Assembly: GCF_021532275.1 (NCBI RefSeq)
Contig: NZ_JACBOT010000031.1
Span: 405,448-469,447, forward strand
Origin: Brevibacterium sp. UCMA 11754
GTDB taxonomy: Bacteria; Actinomycetota; Actinomycetes; Actinomycetales; Brevibacteriaceae
DNA: 64,000 nt
Reading direction: 5' to 3'
Shown: positions 35,138 through 44,474 of the stretch, in pieces
Numbering within the stretch: position 1 is the stretch's first letter
Layout of the letters: each line of letters begins with the position of its first letter
Notes under the pieces: generated by a model
What the model saw: the letters and a program-made list of their open reading frames with translations, nothing else
Told to the model about the DNA's origin: nothing
Databases searched by the model: none
Translations under genes and position numbers: made by a program

Positions 35138-37261
35138 CTATACAGGTTCGGGCAGATAGGTGAATGGGTTCGTCTGCAGGGGCCACCAGGACATGCCGGA
35201 ACCCGTCTGGATGACCATGATCGCAATGATGATGAGGAGCGCGATCGCGGAAAGAGCGATGAGCCGACCCAGTTGGTTGCGCGTCGCCCCGGAGACCATG
35301 AGCCGTGATCCGAATCGCAGGCTGCCCGCACCGGGCCCCAGCCACAGAACCAAACCACCGGCGGCACCGGCTGCCCACACCGACCACTGCTCCGAGTATC
35401 CGCTGGGCACGATTCCGGCAATGTCGAGTCGGGTCAACACGAGCATCGCGACACCCGCGATCGCCGGCAGGATGAATGACGTGATCGAGGTCAGCACCGA
35501 TGCCAGAAGCGCACCCGGCGCCGAGGCGAGCGAACGCAGGAATCCCCTGCCGTTCGTTCCGCGTTCGAACCGGTGCTTCTGGGCTTTGCGGTCCAGCCGT
35601 GTGCCGGTCCGCGCCAGGATCGACCACAGGAACACGATGAGTGTGACGAGCAGCGGGGCCAGAGGCATGATCGCGATCGCCAGCAGGATGAGGGCGAACA
35701 CCACCCATCCGCCGGTCCGGATCGTCCGGTAGGTCATCGGTCCCCAGCCGTAGCCCTGCTGGTCCGGCTGACCCGGTCGGCTCTGCTGTCCTGACTGGAC
35801 TCCAGTGCCGTTGGGGTCGGGTCGGACCGTGCCCTGACCTGCTGCTGGTCCGCCGCGAACGGTTGGAGGTCCGCCGAGTCCATACCCTGCCCCGCCGAGG
35901 TTGGTCCCGGCCATTGCTGATCCCGGAGCGGCCTGGATGCCGCCGTTGGGATTGCGCACAGGCGGTGCGGTTCCCCGGTTCATCTGGCCTGGGTTCATTG
36001 TGGGCGGGTTCCCCTGCGCGCCGGGCATCATCCCGGATCGGGCCTGCGGCTGCTGGCCCTGCACCGGTGGGCCCTGTGGGCGCTGACTCTGTGGATGCTG
36101 GCCCTGTGGGGAATAGCCCTGTTGTGGGTATCTCTGCGGGTCCGTTCCGCCGGGGCCCGAGCCTCCGGGCCCCGTACCACCGTGCGCGTTCGGGTTCGGC
36201 GCCGAACCCGGGTAGCCTCCGCGCGGCGATCCGTGCCCGGTGGCACCGTAGCCGGAAGCGTCGTAGCCGGCGGCTGAGGTGCCTCCGCCATAGGCTGCGG
36301 CACCTCCAACAGCAGCAGCACCAGCGGCGGCACCGCCGGCAGCAGCGCCGAATGCGTTGCCGTAGCCTGACCCGCTGCCCCCACCGCCGTCGACCGCAGG
36401 CATCCGTGCAGTCCCGGTCGGCGATGCCTGGTTCGAACTCCCGGCCGCCGGACCGGATCCCAGCTGCGGTTCGCGTCCGGACTCGATGTCGACGAGTGCG
36501 TCGAGGATCATCTGTCCGCTGGGTCTGCGTTCGGGCTTCGGGTCGAGGCAGGCCGCGATCAGGGGGACGAAGTTGCGGGGAGCGTTGTCGAGATCGAACT
36601 TGCCCATGGCCACTCGCCCCAGCACCGCTTCAAGAGGACCGGAGCCGTACGGGTTGCGGCCGGTGGCGGCATAGGCCATCGTCGCGGCCCACCCCCACCA
36701 GTCGGTCTTCTCACTCGAGGTCTTGCCATCGGCGATCTCAGGGGACAGGTATCCGGGCGTTCCCATCACCAGGCCCGTCGCGGTCACCCGCACCTCGTCG
36801 GCGACCTGGGCGATGCCGAAGTCGATGACCATCGGCTCGCCGTCCATGATCATGACGTTCGCGGGTTTGAGGTCGCGGTGGATGACACCGGACTCGTGCA
36901 CAGCATTGAGGGCGTCGAGGAGGGCATGGCCGAAATGGACGAGTTCATCCTCGGCGAAGGGACCGTTGTCTCTGACATCGTCGGACAGCGTCTGCCCGTC
37001 GACGAACTCGGTGATGATGAAGGGCTGCGCGGATTCGAGCTCGGCGTCGAGCACCTCGGCGATTCTGGGATGTTTGATCCGTCGCAGGGTCCTGACCTCG
37101 CGTCCGAGGCGTTTGCGAGCGGTCTCATCATTGGCGATATGCGGGTGCAGAACCTTCACTGCGACAGGGTTGTTTCCGCCGTCGACACCGAGATAGACGA
37201 CACCCATGCCGCCCGAGCCGAGCTCCTCGATGAGGCGGTAGCCTCCCAGATCCTGAACCAT
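35138..37261 (-). CDS. Serine/threonine protein kinase with a multi-spanning C-terminus
   Basis: A 707-residue kinase. The kinase domain (about 8-270) has glycine loop GSGGMG at 15-20, K36 in VAVKVLH, HRD at 128-130 with KPAN, and DFG at 147-149. A Gly/Pro/Gln-rich linker (about 275-525) follows, then four to five membrane helices (about 540-695) instead of the usual single helix plus PASTA repeats. So it has no obvious extracellular sensor. ATG 37261 with GGGAGGG upstream is used rather than an upstream in-frame start. It is divergent from otsA. Confidence 0.93.
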   Translation of the reverse strand: MVQDLGGYRLIEELGSGGMGVVYLGVDGGNNPVAVKVLHPHIANDETARKRLGREVRTLRRIKHPRIAEVLDAELESAQPFIITEFVDGQTLSDDVRDNGPFAEDELVHFGHALLDALNAVHESGVIHRDLKPANVMIMDGEPMVIDFGIAQVADEVRVTATGLVMGTPGYLSPEIADGKTSSEKTDWWGWAATMAYAATGRNPYGSGPLEAVLGRVAMGKFDLDNAPRNFVPLIAACLDPKPERRPSGQMILDALVDIESGREPQLGSGPAAGSSNQASPTGTARMPAVDGGGGSGSGYGNAFGAAAGGAAAGAAAVGGAAAYGGGTSAAGYDASGYGATGHGSPRGGYPGSAPNPNAHGGTGPGGSGPGGTDPQRYPQQGYSPQGQHPQSQRPQGPPVQGQQPQARSGMMPGAQGNPPTMNPGQMNRGTAPPVRNPNGGIQAAPGSAMAGTNLGGAGYGLGGPPTVRGGPAAGQGTVRPDPNGTGVQSGQQSRPGQPDQQGYGWGPMTYRTIRTGGWVVFALILLAIAIMPLAPLLVTLIVFLWSILARTGTRLDRKAQKHRFERGTNGRGFLRSLASAPGALLASVLTSITSFILPAIAGVAMLVLTRLDIAGIVPSGYSEQWSVWAAGAAGGLVLWLGPGAGSLRFGSRLMVSGATRNQLGRLIALSAIALLIIIAIMVIQTGSGMSWWPLQTNPFTYLPEPV

Positions 37262-37326
37262 CACCCTCCCAAGCGTAGTCGAGCGGGTACAGTTCGTTCC
37301 AAGGACCGACACAGGAGGAGGCGCAG

Positions 37327-38907
37327 ATGAACACCGTCAACTCTGCCGAAACCACTACCGCATCCGCATATGGTGACAGCGATTTCGTCGTCGTGGCGAA
37401 CCGTCTGCCCGTGGACAGGGACCCTGCTGAGAAGAGCCAAGGATGGCGCACCTCACCTGGGGGTTTGGTCACTGCAGTGGCGCCGGTGATGAAGTCTCAG
37501 GAGGGTGCGTGGATCGGCTGGACCGGGGTGCCCGACGTCGATTTCGACCCGTTCACGATCGACGGGATGCATCTGGTTCCCGTCACCCTGACGAGTGAGG
37601 ATGTCCTCAAATATTATGAAGGATTCTCCAATGCAACATTGTGGCCGCTCTATCACGATGTGATCGTCCCGCCCGAGTTCCACCGCACGTGGTGGGAATC
37701 GTATGTGCGTGTCAATGAGCGCTTCGCGGCCAAAGTCGCCGAGGTGGCTGCCGAGGGTGCCACCGTCTGGGTCCATGACTATCAGCTCCAGCTGGTTCCG
37801 CAGCTGGTGCGCCGGATGCGTCCCGACCTGGCGATCGGGTTCTTCAACCACATCCCCTTCCCACCCTACGAACTCTTCGCACAGCTGCCCTGGCGCGACG
37901 AGATCCTCCGCGGCCTCCTCGGCGCGGATCTCATCGGATTCCAGCGTCCGGCCGATGCCGCGAACTTCCGACGTGCGGTTCGCGGACGTCTCAATTTCAC
38001 GACGAAGGGTTCAACGGTCAACGTCCCGGCCGGGGATTTCCTGCCGGAGCACATCGTGCGCGCCGAGGCCTTCCCGATCTCCATCGACACCCCATACCTC
38101 GAGGAGTTGGCGCGTGATCCGAAGATCATCGACCGTGCCCGGCAGATCCGCGAAGAGGTCGGCAACCCGAAGGTCATCATGCTCGGCGTCGACCGGATGG
38201 ACTACACAAAGGGCATCCGGCACCGGCTCAAGGCCTTCGGTGAGCTGCTGGCCGAGGGCAAGCTCGATGTCGAGGACGTCGTGCTGATCCAGATCGCCAC
38301 GCCTTCCCGAGAACGACTCGAGCAGTACAAGATCATCCGTCACGATGTGGAGCTGGCCGTCGGTCGGATCAATGGTGAGCAGGCCGAAGTCGGGTCCATC
38401 GCCGTCCATTACCTCCACCATTCCTACCCGCGCGATGAGATGACCGCCTTCTTCCTCGCCGCGGACGTCATGCTCGTGACGGCCCTTCGTGATGGGATGA
38501 ACCTCGTGGCCAAGGAGTACGTGGCCTGCCGCAGACGTGACGACGGCGCCCTCGTCCTGTCCGAGTTCACCGGGGCCGCTGATCAGCTCAAGGGCGCCGT
38601 GATGGTCAACCCCCACGACATCGGCGACCTCAAGGCTGGCATCCTCGATGCCGTGCAGATGGATGAGAAGACGCGCTCACGGCGGATGAAGCAGATGCGC
38701 AAGAAAATCGCCACGGACACGGTGAGCATCTGGTCGAAGAAGTTCCTGGCCGAACTCGAAGCCATCCACACGAACCCGGAGGCGATCATCCCCGACCGGC
38801 CTGCCGCCCTGCCCGAACGGCCGACGACGGCATCCGATCGCATCACCTCCACCGTCGCCGCACAGGACTCCAGCCCGGAATCTGTACCCGATGAGGGCCG
38901 TCAGTGA
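37327..38907 (+). CDS. otsA: Alpha,alpha-trehalose-phosphate synthase
   Basis: A GT20 glycosyltransferase of 526 residues that joins UDP-glucose and glucose-6-phosphate. Characteristic segments are VVVANRLPVDR, the GGL loop (SPGGLVTAV), WVHDYQLQLVP, LGVDRMDYTKGI and DGMNLVAKEY. The ATG has a strong GGAGGAGG site. It overlaps otsB by four bases (GTGA). The C-terminal 40 residues are a disordered extension. Confidence 0.96.
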   Translation: MNTVNSAETTTASAYGDSDFVVVANRLPVDRDPAEKSQGWRTSPGGLVTAVAPVMKSQEGAWIGWTGVPDVDFDPFTIDGMHLVPVTLTSEDVLKYYEGFSNATLWPLYHDVIVPPEFHRTWWESYVRVNERFAAKVAEVAAEGATVWVHDYQLQLVPQLVRRMRPDLAIGFFNHIPFPPYELFAQLPWRDEILRGLLGADLIGFQRPADAANFRRAVRGRLNFTTKGSTVNVPAGDFLPEHIVRAEAFPISIDTPYLEELARDPKIIDRARQIREEVGNPKVIMLGVDRMDYTKGIRHRLKAFGELLAEGKLDVEDVVLIQIATPSRERLEQYKIIRHDVELAVGRINGEQAEVGSIAVHYLHHSYPRDEMTAFFLAADVMLVTALRDGMNLVAKEYVACRRRDDGALVLSEFTGAADQLKGAVMVNPHDIGDLKAGILDAVQMDEKTRSRRMKQMRKKIATDTVSIWSKKFLAELEAIHTNPEAIIPDRPAALPERPTTASDRITSTVAAQDSSPESVPDEGRQ

Positions 38908-39869
38908 CATCGGAGCCGCTGTCACCTGAGCAGGCGCCCTCACCACGATCGACTCCCGATTACACGCCATCGGCTTCCCTCGACCTCGGGCAGGTCACCG
39001 GCGCCGATTCGGTCCTCATCGCCCTCGACTTCGACGGTGTCCTCGCGCCGCTCCAGGACAATCCCGACCTGTCCCGGATGCTCCCGGAATCGGCACAGGC
39101 GATCGTTGATCTCAGCACCCTGCCCGCAACCCGGGTTGCCCTGGTCTCCGGTCGTGACGTCACCACCCTGCGGCGTCTTGCCGACCCGTCCCCGGGTGTG
39201 TGGCTGGTCGGTTCGCACGGCGCCGAGGTGGACCTGGGCTCGTCATCGCCGGCATCGACTCCCTCACCTGGGGTGACGATGAATCAGCCCCAGGTCAGCG
39301 TCGCCGAACAGCGGATGCTCACCGCAATCGATGCCCACATCGAGTCCTTCGAACACGACCTGTCCTCGGGATCGGGCGCGAGTTCGGAGCCTGGCTCGGG
39401 GTCGAGTTCGGAGCCCGGCTCGGGTTCGGTTTCAGAATCGGGTTCGGGCTCGGTCACTGAGGTCAGGGTCGAGCGGAAGCCGTTCTCCCGCACGGTGCAC
39501 ACGCGTGGCCTCGACCCGGAGTTCGCGTCCGCGCTGCACGCCCATGTCATCGCCGTCCAGGCCGAACATCCAGGGATCCGCGTCATCGAGGGCCACGACA
39601 TCACCGAGCTTGCAGTGAAGACGGCGACGAAGGGCGATGGTCTGCGGGCCCTCATCGCCGCCGGTTCGCCCGCCGCGGTCCTCTACCTCGGCGACGATGT
39701 CACCGACGAGGATGCCTTCGCCGAACTCGAAGGCCTGCCGACCGGCCTGAGCATCAAGGTCGGGCCGGCCCCGACCCGGGCACCGTGGCGGATCACGGAT
39801 CCCAGCGCGGTCGCAGAACTCCTCACACGTCTCGTAAACGAACGCCGCGCAGCGCCGCCACAGCCCTGA
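38904..39869 (+). CDS. otsB: Trehalose-6-phosphate phosphatase
   Basis: A HAD phosphatase of 321 residues that releases trehalose. The DxD motif is in ALDFDGVLAPL near residue 37, with LVSGRD and the acidic motif LGDDVTDEDAF. A Ser/Gly/Glu-rich tandem insert (about residues 152-188) sits within the cap region where related enzymes are short. It starts at GTG inside otsA, so trehalose synthesis is coupled. Confidence 0.94.
   Translation: MTSEPLSPEQAPSPRSTPDYTPSASLDLGQVTGADSVLIALDFDGVLAPLQDNPDLSRMLPESAQAIVDLSTLPATRVALVSGRDVTTLRRLADPSPGVWLVGSHGAEVDLGSSSPASTPSPGVTMNQPQVSVAEQRMLTAIDAHIESFEHDLSSGSGASSEPGSGSSSEPGSGSVSESGSGSVTEVRVERKPFSRTVHTRGLDPEFASALHAHVIAVQAEHPGIRVIEGHDITELAVKTATKGDGLRALIAAGSPAAVLYLGDDVTDEDAFAELEGLPTGLSIKVGPAPTRAPWRITDPSAVAELLTRLVNERRAAPPQP
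39363..39450 (+). repeat. Low-complexity tandem repeat in otsB
   Basis: Three to four imperfect copies of a 24-27 base unit around GGAGCCYGGCTCGGG encode repeated SSEPGSGS residues. The frame is preserved. Confidence 0.75.
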
Positions 39870-39913
39870 AGCGCCTCGGCGGCTGCTTCCTCAGCGTCGC
39901 TGCGGCTGCTCTG

Positions 39914-41023
39914 TCAGCGTCGCTGCGGCGGCACTGCGCTGGCCCGCAGGACGAGGTCCGGGGTCATCGAGTAGTCAATGGCCGCCGCCTCGGCGGGATT
40001 GGCCATCATCGCCCTGACCTCGTTGAGCGCGGAGACGGCGATCGCCTCCCAGTCGTAGCTGACCTGCGACAGGGGTGGTGCGATGACATCGGCATCGGGC
40101 ATGTCCCCGACGGTGAGCAGCGAGAGGTCCCGCGGAACGTCGAGGCGAGCGCGCGCGGCGGCTTCGAGAATGCCGAACGACAGCGATGGAGCGCAGGCGA
40201 TGACGGCTGAGCACTGCAGTTGGAGCAGCTCCTCGGCCGCGGCGACTCCGGCCATGGTGCCTCCTGCGGCCTCGATCACGGGCGCCTGGTCACGGGTGGC
40301 GGGAATGTGGAGGACCTGGGCCATGGACTTGCGGAATCCGGCGATGCGCACGGCCGCGGCTGAGTCACGGAGCACGGCGAGCCCGATCCGCCGATGCCCC
40401 AGGTGCACGAGGTGCTGCACCGCGGTCGCGATGCCGTCCGTGGCGTCAAGGACGATGCGCGAGATCCCGTCCTCGTGCCGGGCGTTGGAGACCCTGATCT
40501 GCGGCAGGTTCCGCTCGGCCAGTTTCGCGGCGAGTTCACCGGCCGCTCCCCCGCCGAGGACGATCGCGCCCTGGACATGAGGGTCGCTTCCATCCGGGCC
40601 GAGCAGTGATTCGGCCAGGGCATCGGCCCGGTAGGCCGCGGCCTCCACATGCACAGCAGCAATCCCCTGGGCGAAGACTCTGCTGGTCAGAAGGTCGAAC
40701 AGGCGTGCATAGGGGTCGACGTCGCCCGCCGGAGCGGAGGGCCTGACCAGGGCTATCATCTGTCTCGACGGTGTGTCGTGACTGCCCGAGTCCACGCCGA
40801 GGATCGCCAATGCGCGCTTGACCTTGGCCAATGACCCCGGGGACACGGTGTCCGGGTGGCGCAGTGCCCGCGAAGCAGTCGCCTTCGACACTCCTGCCGC
40901 ACCGGCGATGGCGCCGAGTCCGACATGTCTGTGCTCACCGAGTTCGGGCTCGGTGGATGCATTGGGTGCCTCGGCTGCCTTGGAGCCACCGGCACCGGAG
41001 TGTGAGTCGGCTGTCGGGTTCAC
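39914..41023 (-). CDS. LacI-family transcriptional regulator (distal)
   Basis: A 369-residue LacI-type regulator. After a 30-residue Ser/Ala-rich leader comes the HTH (LGAIAGAAGVSKATASRALRH at about 35-56), then a periplasmic-binding-like effector domain ending TPDLVLRASAVPP. It starts at GTG overlapping the stop of a second LacI gene (GTGA), so the two regulators are made from one transcript. Ligand unknown, probably a sugar. Confidence 0.92.
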   Translation of the reverse strand: MNPTADSHSGAGGSKAAEAPNASTEPELGEHRHVGLGAIAGAAGVSKATASRALRHPDTVSPGSLAKVKRALAILGVDSGSHDTPSRQMIALVRPSAPAGDVDPYARLFDLLTSRVFAQGIAAVHVEAAAYRADALAESLLGPDGSDPHVQGAIVLGGGAAGELAAKLAERNLPQIRVSNARHEDGISRIVLDATDGIATAVQHLVHLGHRRIGLAVLRDSAAAVRIAGFRKSMAQVLHIPATRDQAPVIEAAGGTMAGVAAAEELLQLQCSAVIACAPSLSFGILEAAARARLDVPRDLSLLTVGDMPDADVIAPPLSQVSYDWEAIAVSALNEVRAMMANPAEAAAIDYSMTPDLVLRASAVPPQRR

Positions 41024-42000
41024 TGTCGCGCCGCCGTCGTCGAGGCCCTGGCCAAGAGCCGGGGCCGAAACACCGGCGGGACCGATTTCAGGTCCTCACC
41101 GGAGATCTTCAGCGTCGACAGGGTGGCTGCGACGAGCGCCTGCGAGAGCCCCTCGACGTCGATGCCGAGAACGGTGGCTGGTGGCCCGGTGAACTTCATC
41201 GTCGGCGAATCGCCGAAGCCGACGATCGACATGTCCCGCGGTACCTGCAGGTGCCGGTTGCGCAGACCCTGCAGAGCCCCGTGCAGCTGCAGGGCCGACT
41301 GCACGATCACCGCAGTGCAGGTCGCATCCTTGAGGTCGAGGACGGCGCGCGAACCGCCGGAGAAGGACTTCGGAACCTGCGAGATCCAATCATCGAGCTT
41401 GACCCCGAAGTTGCGAGCGGGATGCTCGGCTCTGAAGCGTCTGATCAGCTGCACCGCAAGCTCACCGCTGTCATTGCAGATCAGACCGATGCGTCGGTGA
41501 CCGATGGCCTGGAGATGCTCGAAGGCCGTCGTCATTCCCCCGCCGAGGTCGAGGCGGGCGGCGATGATGTCGCCGCTGACATCATCGGAGTCCACCGCCG
41601 ACTGCTCGTCGACGCGAATGCAGGGGATGTCGGTGTGCAGGCTCGTCAGCGTCGGCGTCACGAGGGCAACGGCACCGGCGTCGACGGCGACCTCCAGCGG
41701 GGTGGTCTCGGTCTCGACCGGCGGCCGGGTGATGAGCAGACCGTGTTCCTGCAGAGCCGCGGCCACGCGAGTGCAGACCTGAACCTGCCAGTATTCGGGA
41801 TTGCCGGGCGCGCTGACGGCGACCAACCGCCTCGGCGCCTCATGGAGGAGCGTGGAGCGAGAGTAGCCCAACGAGTCCATGGCCTCGAGCACTCTGGCCC
41901 GGGTCTCTTCGGCCACAGCACCGCGCCTGCCGAGGACGCGGGACACCGTCGCCAGGGACACGCCCGCCCGGACGGCGACATCATCGAGCTTGACCTTCAT
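41020..42000 (-). CDS. LacI-family transcriptional regulator (proximal)
   Basis: A 326-residue LacI-type regulator starting MKVKLDDVAVRAGVSLATVSRVLG, the complete HTH, with an effector domain of normal size. A leaderless -10 box seven bases upstream fixes the ATG at 42000. It is first of a two-gene lacI operon and diverges from the ABC ATPase. Inverted repeat TGCGCAA-N4-TTGCACA at 42117-42134 is a candidate operator between them. Confidence 0.93.
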   Translation of the reverse strand: MKVKLDDVAVRAGVSLATVSRVLGRRGAVAEETRARVLEAMDSLGYSRSTLLHEAPRRLVAVSAPGNPEYWQVQVCTRVAAALQEHGLLITRPPVETETTPLEVAVDAGAVALVTPTLTSLHTDIPCIRVDEQSAVDSDDVSGDIIAARLDLGGGMTTAFEHLQAIGHRRIGLICNDSGELAVQLIRRFRAEHPARNFGVKLDDWISQVPKSFSGGSRAVLDLKDATCTAVIVQSALQLHGALQGLRNRHLQVPRDMSIVGFGDSPTMKFTGPPATVLGIDVEGLSQALVAATLSTLKISGEDLKSVPPVFRPRLLARASTTAARQ

Positions 42001-42007
42001 ACCGGGA

Positions 42008-42013
42008 AGTCTA
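42008..42013 (-). promoter_or_regulatory. Probable leaderless -10 box of the lacI pair
   Basis: On the minus strand TAGACT, seven bases, then ATG (42000). Confidence 0.6.
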
Positions 42014-42116
42014 TCGGGGCCAACCCCACCGGCGACCACCTCAGCGGCGGTGTCCCTCGATTGCAGATTTGGTCGACAGGCTCGCCTGCGGTGGGCCTCA
42101 GTTCCGACACGCCGCC

Positions 42117-42134
42117 TGCGCAAGCAATTGCACA
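42117..42134. promoter_or_regulatory. Candidate LacI-type operator
   Basis: TGCGCAA, four bases, TTGCACA: a near-perfect 18-bp palindrome (six of seven arm positions pair) in the divergent region between the lacI pair and the ABC ATPase gene. Confidence 0.45.
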
Positions 42135-42371
42135 AACAAACTTGCCTGTCCGTTCGGCGCATGAGAACCGTTGAACAATCGCTGAACCCGCGGTTTCTCA
42201 CCCAGCATCCGCCCAGGTGTGCGTCTGCGCGCTGGCACAGTGCTGAGAATCACTCTACGCTTCGTCGAATAGGCTGTCACAGAGCGCATTCAACGGCTTA
42301 GGATGTGAATGACTGAGCATCCCCGCCAGGTCACCGACGACCAGCTGCTCACGAAGACTTTAGGAGGAAAC

Positions 42372-43079
42372 ATGTCAACAGTGTCGTTGAATGGCCTCAG
42401 TCATGCCTACGAGAACACCGTGTCCCCCTCGGTGCACCCGTTCAATCTCTTCATCGACGACGGCGAGTTCGTCGTCCTCTATGGACCATCCGGATCCGGC
42501 AAATCGACCATCCTGCGGATGCTCCACGGCCTCGAGGCCCCCAAAACGGGCACGATCCTCATCGATGGAGTCGACGTCACCCACGCCGCGGTCAACGATC
42601 GCGACGTCACCCTTGCCCTTGAGAGCTACGCCCTCTACCCGCACATGAGCGTGCGCGACAACCTCGGCTTCGCGCTCCGTGTCGATGGTCTCCCGGCCGA
42701 GGAGATCCGTGAACGCGTCGAGTCCGTGACCTCGAAGATCGGGCTCAGCGACATCCTCGATGCAGTGCCCGGTGATCTCTCCGCCCTGCAGCGCCAGACG
42801 ATCGCCCTGGCCCGCGCCGTGGTCCGCCAGCCCAAGGTCCTGATCATGGACGAACCGGTCGTCAACCTCGTTCCCGAGTACCAGGCCGACACCCTGCGCC
42901 TGGTCAAGGATCTGCAGCAGGAATTCGGGCTGACCACGCTCTATGCCACGGCCGATCTCGATGATGCGAAGGTCCTCGGCGACCGCATCGCGTTCCTCGA
43001 CCATGGGCGTCTGATCGGGGTGGAGAAACCTGAAGTCGCCGAGGCGCTCGTCGCCTCGATCGCGGACGTGGACTCCTGA
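42372..43079 (+). CDS. Degenerate MalK/UgpC-like ABC ATPase, orphan
   Basis: A 235-residue ABC nucleotide-binding domain, lacking the C-terminal MalK regulatory domain. Walker A GPSGSGKST (38-46) and Walker B LIMDEP (158-162, E161) are intact. Three other catalytic elements are changed: Q-loop Gln is E84 (LESYALYP), the signature is LSALQ (136-140) not LSGGQ, and the H-loop His is A194 (YATADLDD); the D-loop is also atypical (VVNLVPE). AGGAGG precedes the ATG. No permease or binding protein is near; a DUF4032 gene follows after three bases. It may bind ATP without driving transport. Confidence 0.85.
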   Translation: MSTVSLNGLSHAYENTVSPSVHPFNLFIDDGEFVVLYGPSGSGKSTILRMLHGLEAPKTGTILIDGVDVTHAAVNDRDVTLALESYALYPHMSVRDNLGFALRVDGLPAEEIRERVESVTSKIGLSDILDAVPGDLSALQRQTIALARAVVRQPKVLIMDEPVVNLVPEYQADTLRLVKDLQQEFGLTTLYATADLDDAKVLGDRIAFLDHGRLIGVEKPEVAEALVASIADVDS

Positions 43080-43082
43080 TCG

Positions 43083-44351
43083 GTGCCCGAAGCCTCAGCA
43101 CCGCAGATCCACGCGGTCCACAGTGCCGATCACGACGCGATCGCAGTACTTCCGTGGCATCTTCCCCTCGGTGAGTGGCCCCAGGATTTCCTCGGTGGTC
43201 TGCCCCGCGGCATCTCCCGCCATGTGGTGCGCTTCGTCGAGATCGGCGATGAGGTCCTCGCGATCAAGGAGACCGACGACCGTCGGGCCCTGCGCGAATT
43301 CGACATCCTCGGCGTGCTCGGAAACCTAGCCGTACCCACGGTCCAACCGCGCGCCTATGTCACCAACCGATCCACCGCCTCGGCGACGGAGCTCCCAGGG
43401 GCACTGCTGACCGCCTACCTCAACTTCTCACTGCCCTACCGTGCTCTGTTCTCCCAGTCGCTGGCAGCGGACGCAGCCGACCGCCTCGTCGACGCACTCG
43501 CGGTCCTGCTCGCCCGACTTCACCTGGTCGGCTTCTACTGGGGCGATGTCTCCCTGTCGAACACCCTGTTCCGGCGCGATGCCGACGCCTATGCGGCCTA
43601 TGTCGTCGATGCGGAGACCGGTGAGCTCCACGATCAGCTCTCCGACGGTCAGCGGCAGATGGATCTGCGCATCGCGCGCACGAACATCGCCGGTGACTTC
43701 CTCGATCTGCAGGCCGCTGGCCTCATCGAATCGACGGTCGACCCGATGGCCGCCGGCGAGCGTCTCTTCGAGGCCTACAACGGGCTGTGGCGGGAGCTGA
43801 CTCGGGTCGAAGAGTTCTCCGTCAACGAACGCTGGCGCATCGACGAGCGCATCCGCCGCCTCAACGACTTGGGCTTCGACCTGGGCGAGTTGACCGTGAC
43901 GACCGACCTCGACGGCGTCAGCCTGCTGGTCGAACCGAAGGTCGTCGAGCCCAACCACCATTCCCGCAGACTCCTGCGCCTGACAGGCATCGGTGCCAAC
44001 GAGAACCAGGCGCGGACCATGCTCAACGACCTCGACTCCCACCGCAGCGCACCCGGCTTCACCGGCGGAGCACACGGCTCGGGCGAGCTGCCCGTCGAAC
44101 TCGACGAGGACCAGGCCGCGCGGCTGTGGCTCGACGAGGTCTACAAGCCCCTCATCTCCGCCATCCCTGAGAACCTCACCCATAAACTCGAACCTGGCCA
44201 GATCTTCTATGAGTTCATCGAGCACCGGCGCGTCATGTCCCGGGCCAGGCAGCGCGACATCCCCACGATGGAGGCCATCGCCTATTTCATCGTCGACTAT
44301 CTCTCGAACCTCCCGGACGAAGCGCTCTACGTCGACAGCCAGAAGTTCTGA
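43083..44351 (+). CDS. DUF4032 protein with kinase-like residues
   Basis: A 422-residue protein whose N-terminal half resembles lipopolysaccharide-kinase/RIO-like folds. Visible in order: K62 (LAIKE), E72 (REFDIL), D155 and N160 in WGDVSLSNTLF, and D176 in YVVDAETGE, matching Lys-Glu, HxDxxxxN and DFG positions. The C-terminal half is the DUF4032 region, with helices rich in charged residues (NERWRIDERIRRLNDLGF). It starts at GTG three bases after the degenerate ABC ATPase and is presumably co-translated with it. Activity is inferred only from these positions. Confidence 0.82.
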   Translation: MPEASAPQIHAVHSADHDAIAVLPWHLPLGEWPQDFLGGLPRGISRHVVRFVEIGDEVLAIKETDDRRALREFDILGVLGNLAVPTVQPRAYVTNRSTASATELPGALLTAYLNFSLPYRALFSQSLAADAADRLVDALAVLLARLHLVGFYWGDVSLSNTLFRRDADAYAAYVVDAETGELHDQLSDGQRQMDLRIARTNIAGDFLDLQAAGLIESTVDPMAAGERLFEAYNGLWRELTRVEEFSVNERWRIDERIRRLNDLGFDLGELTVTTDLDGVSLLVEPKVVEPNHHSRRLLRLTGIGANENQARTMLNDLDSHRSAPGFTGGAHGSGELPVELDEDQAARLWLDEVYKPLISAIPENLTHKLEPGQIFYEFIEHRRVMSRARQRDIPTMEAIAYFIVDYLSNLPDEALYVDSQKF

Positions 44352-44474
44352 GGACGTGTGAGCTGGGATTCCACCAAGTGGAACGTGGACCCGAGTGCCA
44401 CCTCGGCGGGCATATGTTTGAGGACAATGAGGCGATCCCCGCCTGAACTGCCAGTGCTACGCAAAGGACCTTCG

